This document shows, in pieces, positions 61,280 through 64,000 of a stretch of 64,000 nucleotides of DNA (its first letter is position 1; each line of letters starts with the position of its first letter). Made by a program: the position numbers and the translations under genes. This DNA comes from a bacterium. Its GTDB lineage: Bacteria > Patescibacteriota > Saccharimonadia > Saccharimonadales > UBA4665. The DNA is taken from positions 1 through 64,000 of the forward strand of contig JAJZMC010000006.1 in assembly GCA_021803105.1 (NCBI GenBank), in the 5' to 3' direction. Under the pieces are notes generated by a model, which saw only the letters and a program-made list of their open reading frames with translations, was not told the DNA's origin and did no database searches.

Positions 61280-61356
61280 TGGTACACCCGACAGGATTCG
61301 AACCTGTGACCTTTGGCTCCGCAAGCCAACACTCTATCCAGCTGAGCTACGGGTGC
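61280..61356 (-). tRNA. tRNA-Arg(GCG)
   Basis: The acceptor GCACCCG pairs with CGGGTGT (one wobble). The anticodon stem is TTGGC/GCCAA with loop TTGCGGA, giving GCG. The T arm is ACAGG-TTCGAAT-CCTGT. CCA is encoded. Most bacteria use ACG (deaminated to ICG) for CGU/CGC/CGA; a G34 form does not need the TadA deaminase but cannot read CGA. Confidence 0.93.
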
Positions 61357-61511
61357 TAATCAACAGATCTAATATTATCATAATTTAAACATTTAACTAA
61401 TCAAAGGTATATTTTTTTAAATTAAACTATGAATTTAAATAAATACCATAAACCCTCAATACAAATACATTAACTTAATATTACTTAATTATGGTCTGAT
61501 TTAGTTTTCAT

Positions 61512-61847
61512 TTATGAATGAGTTTGTGGAAGAGCTGATTTATCAGGAATAAACCCTATAGCCCGTAAGTCAACGTTCTGACTTGATTTATCAGAATTAA
61601 ATCCAACTGCTGTTTTATTAGTAGGTGAAGTTGAAGAATCAACTTTATCAGGAATAAACCCTATAGCCCGTAAGTCAACGTTCTGACTTGATTTATCAGA
61701 ATTAAATCCAACTGCTGTTTTATTAGTAGGTGAAACTGGAGGAATAGCTTCATTATGAGTTGAAGGAACTGATACTTGATTTCCTTGCTCAGACTGCACA
61801 ATACTAACAGGGCCACTAGAAGCAGTTAGTATCACCATATTGATCAT
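61512..61847 (-). CDS. Small protein with exact internal duplication
   Basis: 111 residues. After an N-terminus MINMVILTASSGPVSIVQ comes a unit TNKTAVGFNSDKSSQNVDL plus RAIGFIPDK, repeated with a 35-residue period. The DNA repeat is exact over 91 bp, so the duplication is recent. No signal peptide or membrane helix, and no recognised family. Directly downstream of a 23-codon ORF at 61859. Confidence 0.5.
   Translation of the reverse strand: MINMVILTASSGPVSIVQSEQGNQVSVPSTHNEAIPPVSPTNKTAVGFNSDKSSQNVDLRAIGFIPDKVDSSTSPTNKTAVGFNSDKSSQNVDLRAIGFIPDKSALPQTHS
61539..61734. repeat. 91-bp exact tandem duplication
   Basis: 61539-61629 and 61644-61734 are identical over 91 bp with a period of 105 bp (35 codons), so the reading frame is kept. 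The 14 bp between them differ from the flanks. It lies inside the 111-residue gene. Confidence 0.95.
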
Positions 61848-61858
61848 AGCAAGTCGTC

Positions 61859-61930
61859 TTAAGAATCGTATTTTGGATTATCGAAAATATGCCGTATCGT
61901 TTCATCTGCTTTGTTTATTGTTTCTTTCAT
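61859..61930 (-). CDS. 23-residue ORF with leaderless promoter
   Basis: MKETINKADETIRHIFDNPKYDS. On the minus strand TATTAT (61942-61937) is followed by exactly 6 nt and the ATG, the same layout as established genes in the window. The stop is about 12 nt before the ATG of the repeat-containing gene at 61847, so it may act as a leader ORF for it. No homology recognised. Confidence 0.4.
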   Translation of the reverse strand: MKETINKADETIRHIFDNPKYDS

Positions 61931-62011
61931 GATTGTATAATAACATAAGCATGATAATTTATCAAGTATATTATAAAATACAGACTATACTATCTGCTAC
62001 AATATTTTAAT

Positions 62012-62103
62012 GGAGAGGTCGCATAGTTGGTCTAGTGCGCTGCACTCGAAATGCAGTATGGATATTTTTTCCATCGAGGGTTCAAATCCCTCCCTCTCCG
62101 CCA
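62012..62103 (+). tRNA. tRNA-Ser(CGA)
   Basis: Class II tRNA with a long variable arm (GTATGGATATTTTTTCCATC, forming ATGGA/TCCAT). The acceptor GGAGAGG pairs with CCTCTCC. Anticodon stem CTGCA/TGCAG with loop CTCGAAA, giving CGA. CCA is encoded at 62101-62103. Confidence 0.95.
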
Positions 62104-62109
62104 AAAAAA

Positions 62110-63180
62110 TTATTGAATTAAAATATTACGATCAGAATTTTTAAACTGTATATCAGGTTCTTGGTGTGGTGATTGATGATTATTATTTTTATTTTTATGT
62201 TTAGGAATAATTTTTCTTAATATCCACAATAAAATCATTAAGCCAGCAAATACAATATAACCTTTAATAAAGCTTATGTTAGTAGCCGACAAATCTTTAC
62301 CTGCACTGCCAATAATACTTACTATAACTTGAGATGCTTGATTGTTTTTTATAACTGAAAGATTTTCAATCCATTTCAGCAAATTATTATTTAAGAACGT
62401 TAATAATAGTAAAACTATAGTTGAACTCAATACTACTTTGATTACTAACTTTATTAACCGAAAACTAATACCAAATATAAACAGACTTAATAATAGTAAA
62501 GCCACAACTAAACCTACCATAATAAACGGCAGTTTTAGCATTAACTGGTAATCAGATGGTAAGTAACTATATCTTTGATAATAAGGTTTAGTAGATAACT
62601 TATGTGATGAACTTAAAAAATTATTAATATTATTTTGATTAATATTAGCTTGGTTTAACAACAAGAAATTTTTAGAAATACTACCAACACTCAAATTAAA
62701 AACTTGAGCTATTGGCAAACATTCATTACTTGGATAACCTGGTTGAGATAAGCAAATCGGAGAAGATTGAATATTAACGCTCAAATTTTGGATAAAACTA
62801 GATTGAATTTGTGATAAACTAACTGAAAAATTAGGCTGATTACTATTACCTGATAGCCATCTGAAATTAGCATTTGTGACAGTATCAATTGTCTTATTAA
62901 AATAAGACCTAGATATTGTTTGACGTAAAGTACTTGCTATCGTGCTAGATAAGGATTGTTTATCACTTTTGCTTAGACCTGCTACTTTAAAGCTAGTCAT
63001 TCCCTGCTCTGTTAAATTATTAATAACAAGTTGGTATAAACCGCTTTTAGATACCCAACCCTCAATCTTGTTAGGCGTTTTCAAATCTTGATACAAGAAA
63101 AAACTAAATGACAAGAAAATTAACAAAATAATTAATAACCACGAAATAATTATTGATAACAATTTTTTAATTATAATCAT
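62110..63180 (-). CDS. Multi-pass membrane protein with large outer domain, unknown
   Basis: 356 residues. N-terminal helix near 7-30, an outer domain of about 180 residues with two cysteines (SSPICLSQPGYPSNECLP), then helices near 215-240, 245-265 and 305-325, and a charged His/Asn-rich C-terminal tail (KHKNKNNNHQSPHQEPD). The layout resembles integral-membrane proteins of unknown function found in CPR genomes. A TATAAT 10 nt before the ATG suggests a short leader. Confidence 0.6.
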   Translation of the reverse strand: MIIIKKLLSIIISWLLIILLIFLSFSFFLYQDLKTPNKIEGWVSKSGLYQLVINNLTEQGMTSFKVAGLSKSDKQSLSSTIASTLRQTISRSYFNKTIDTVTNANFRWLSGNSNQPNFSVSLSQIQSSFIQNLSVNIQSSPICLSQPGYPSNECLPIAQVFNLSVGSISKNFLLLNQANINQNNINNFLSSSHKLSTKPYYQRYSYLPSDYQLMLKLPFIMVGLVVALLLLSLFIFGISFRLIKLVIKVVLSSTIVLLLLTFLNNNLLKWIENLSVIKNNQASQVIVSIIGSAGKDLSATNISFIKGYIVFAGLMILLWILRKIIPKHKNKNNNHQSPHQEPDIQFKNSDRNILIQ

Positions 63181-63255
63181 ATTTCAAAAAATTATATGCC
63201 TTACTATTTTGAAAACTTTATTAAATTAATTTTTAAACTAAAGCCACACTTGTAC

Positions 63256-63261
63256 TATACT
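63256..63261 (+). promoter_or_regulatory. -10 box of the HIT gene, leaderless start
   Basis: TATACT is followed by ACAATT and the ATG at 63268, a 6-nt gap. The box lies inside an earlier open stretch beginning at 63196 and so rules out that longer start. No Shine-Dalgarno. Confidence 0.7.
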
Positions 63262-63267
63262 ACAATT

Positions 63268-63684
63268 ATGAAATCTGATAATAATTTAAATCAAAAAACA
63301 GTTTTTGAAAAAATTATCGACAATGAAATTCCTAGTTATAAAATTTATGAAGATAGTAAAACTATCGCTATTTTAGACATTTTACCAATAAATCCTGGCC
63401 ATACTTTAGTTATATCTAAAAAAGCTACTGAAAAATTTAACCAGTTATCAGAAACTGATTATTTAAGTCTCATGAAAACAGTTAAAAAAATAGCTAATAA
63501 AATATCTCAAATTTACCATCCACCTCGTGTAGGTGTCATTATTGAAGGTTTTGAAATTCCACATACTCATGTTCATGTTTTCCCAGCTTACTCGGTGGAC
63601 GATTTTCATAAAAAAACAGAAAACAGAAAACAACTATCATCTGAAGAAATGAAACTTATAAATAACAAACTAAAATTATTTTAA
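63268..63684 (+). CDS. HIT-family nucleotide hydrolase
   Basis: 138 residues from MKSDNNLNQKT. TVFEKIIDNEIPSYKIYED opens the HIT fold, DILPINPGHTLVISKK follows and the catalytic triad HTHVHVFP (near 113-120) closes it. HINT/Fhit-like enzymes cleave AMP from amines, dinucleotide polyphosphates or aminoacyl-adenylates. In this context it could also remove AMP linked to proteins, but that is speculation. Confidence 0.93.
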   Translation: MKSDNNLNQKTVFEKIIDNEIPSYKIYEDSKTIAILDILPINPGHTLVISKKATEKFNQLSETDYLSLMKTVKKIANKISQIYHPPRVGVIIEGFEIPHTHVHVFPAYSVDDFHKKTENRKQLSSEEMKLINNKLKLF

Positions 63685-63861
63685 ATGCATGATATATATA
63701 TTTCACTATTAATTGGTTTAGTTAGTTGTGGTTTTATTTATTCAAAATTTATTAATCAACGTCACATTGACGGCAAACAACTGGCTCAAATGCTCGCTTT
63801 AATATTTCTGATGACAACAATTTTGACCTATACTATATTAAAATTTATTTTAAAGATTTAA
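63685..63861 (+). CDS. 58-residue two-helix membrane protein
   Basis: MHDIYISLLIGLVSCGFIYS, a basic loop (KFINQRHIDGKQ) and a second helix (LALIFLMTTILTYTILKFIL). Its ATG follows the HIT stop codon without any gap, which suggests translational coupling. Unrecognised. Confidence 0.55.
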   Translation: MHDIYISLLIGLVSCGFIYSKFINQRHIDGKQLAQMLALIFLMTTILTYTILKFILKI

Positions 63862-63920
63862 ATAGCCCGATTATACATTTTGATCTTCAATTTTAAATCA
63901 TTTACTGATATTATAAGGCT

Positions 63921-64000
63921 ATGGTTGGTGGAAATAGTGTTATTGATGAGCGTGCTTTAGGAAAACGTCTACAAAAGGCACGACAGCATGCTGGATTAAC
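63921..64000 (+). CDS. Start of an XRE-family HTH regulator, cut by window edge
   Basis: 26 codons visible: MVGGNSVIDERALGKRL, then QKARQHAGLT, the first helix and turn entry of an XRE/Cro-type domain (LGKRLQKARQHAGLT). TATTAT (63909-63914) precedes the ATG by exactly 6 nt, suggesting a leaderless mRNA. Confidence 0.65.
   Translation, partial: MVGGNSVIDERALGKRLQKARQHAGL

Noticed and set aside
1-64000. CRISPR array
   Set aside because: No set of regularly spaced identical repeats was seen; the only repeats are the pairs or triplet listed.
1-64000. UGA recoded as glycine, as in Gracilibacteria/Absconditabacteria
   Set aside because: TGA terminates several genes at family-appropriate ends and conserved proteins have no in-frame TGA, so the standard bacterial code fits.

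Overview
The window is AT-rich, densely packed bacterial DNA. It has many overlapping or abutting genes, small proteins, and standard use of UGA as stop. Gene content points to Patescibacteria (CPR), most likely a Saccharibacteria (TM7)-like lineage. The evidence is a complete type IV pilus operon with several minor pilins, RNase J, a sortase-free small-genome housekeeping set, a DnaG primase without zinc-finger cysteines, a proofreading-less PolA, and many small membrane proteins of unknown function. The phylum is an inference from gene style, not from a 16S rRNA gene, which is absent here.

Layout. 1-350: the start of a leftward CDS next to a 14-bp direct repeat (likely insertion-sequence end), then a self-contained 34-codon transcription unit with promoter, palindromic operator and terminator. 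404-3030: nrdR, a processive glycosyltransferase and two tRNAs (Gly, Thr). 3243-5458: an array of three toxin-antitoxin (PIN/VapC) modules on the minus strand. Each toxin is followed by the same repeat, exact in two copies and decayed in the third. One module is broken in both toxin and antitoxin. 5505-9275: tRNA-Asp, a membrane-anchored PpiC foldase, a PH-domain membrane protein, a truncated PLD-like gene, an AAA+ DUF4143 ATPase and tRNA-Arg(CCT). 9299-10831: ndk and a XerC/D-type recombinase.

10833-26007 is one leftward type IV pilus operon. In transcription order it holds a small membrane protein, a 979-residue secreted candidate tip/adhesin, pilM, pilN, pilO, a small membrane protein, pilB, pilT, pilC, pilA, pilD and four minor prepilins. 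An 18-bp perfect palindrome lies just upstream of its first gene. 26130-26665 holds a truncated transposase and an orphan antitoxin.

26754-53721 is core information processing: ychF, a Crp-type regulator, tlyA, efp, rpsR-ssb-rpsF, ftsK, RNase J, a family-4-like UDG, rpsO-pnp with large leader hairpins, truB with a degenerate DHH protein, rpsT, holA, mutM, polA, a P-loop kinase, rpoD and dnaG. Inside it, at 43315-44353, is an odd accessory locus. An unknown 226-residue gene carries an intrinsic terminator within its first 16 codons and is flanked by an intact 55-residue ORF and a decayed relative of that ORF.

53824-64000: orn, a flavin reductase with a divergent HxlR regulator and its likely operator, argS, membrane proteins, an HTH-Fic AMPylase behind a textbook promoter with operator palindromes, tRNA-Arg(GCG), a protein with an exact 91-bp internal duplication, tRNA-Ser(CGA), a HIT hydrolase and the start of an XRE regulator.

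A recurring theme is promoters whose -10 box lies exactly 6 nt before the ATG (ychF, HIT, mutM, ftsK, argS and others). This predicts leaderless mRNAs as a routine way to start transcription units in this organism.
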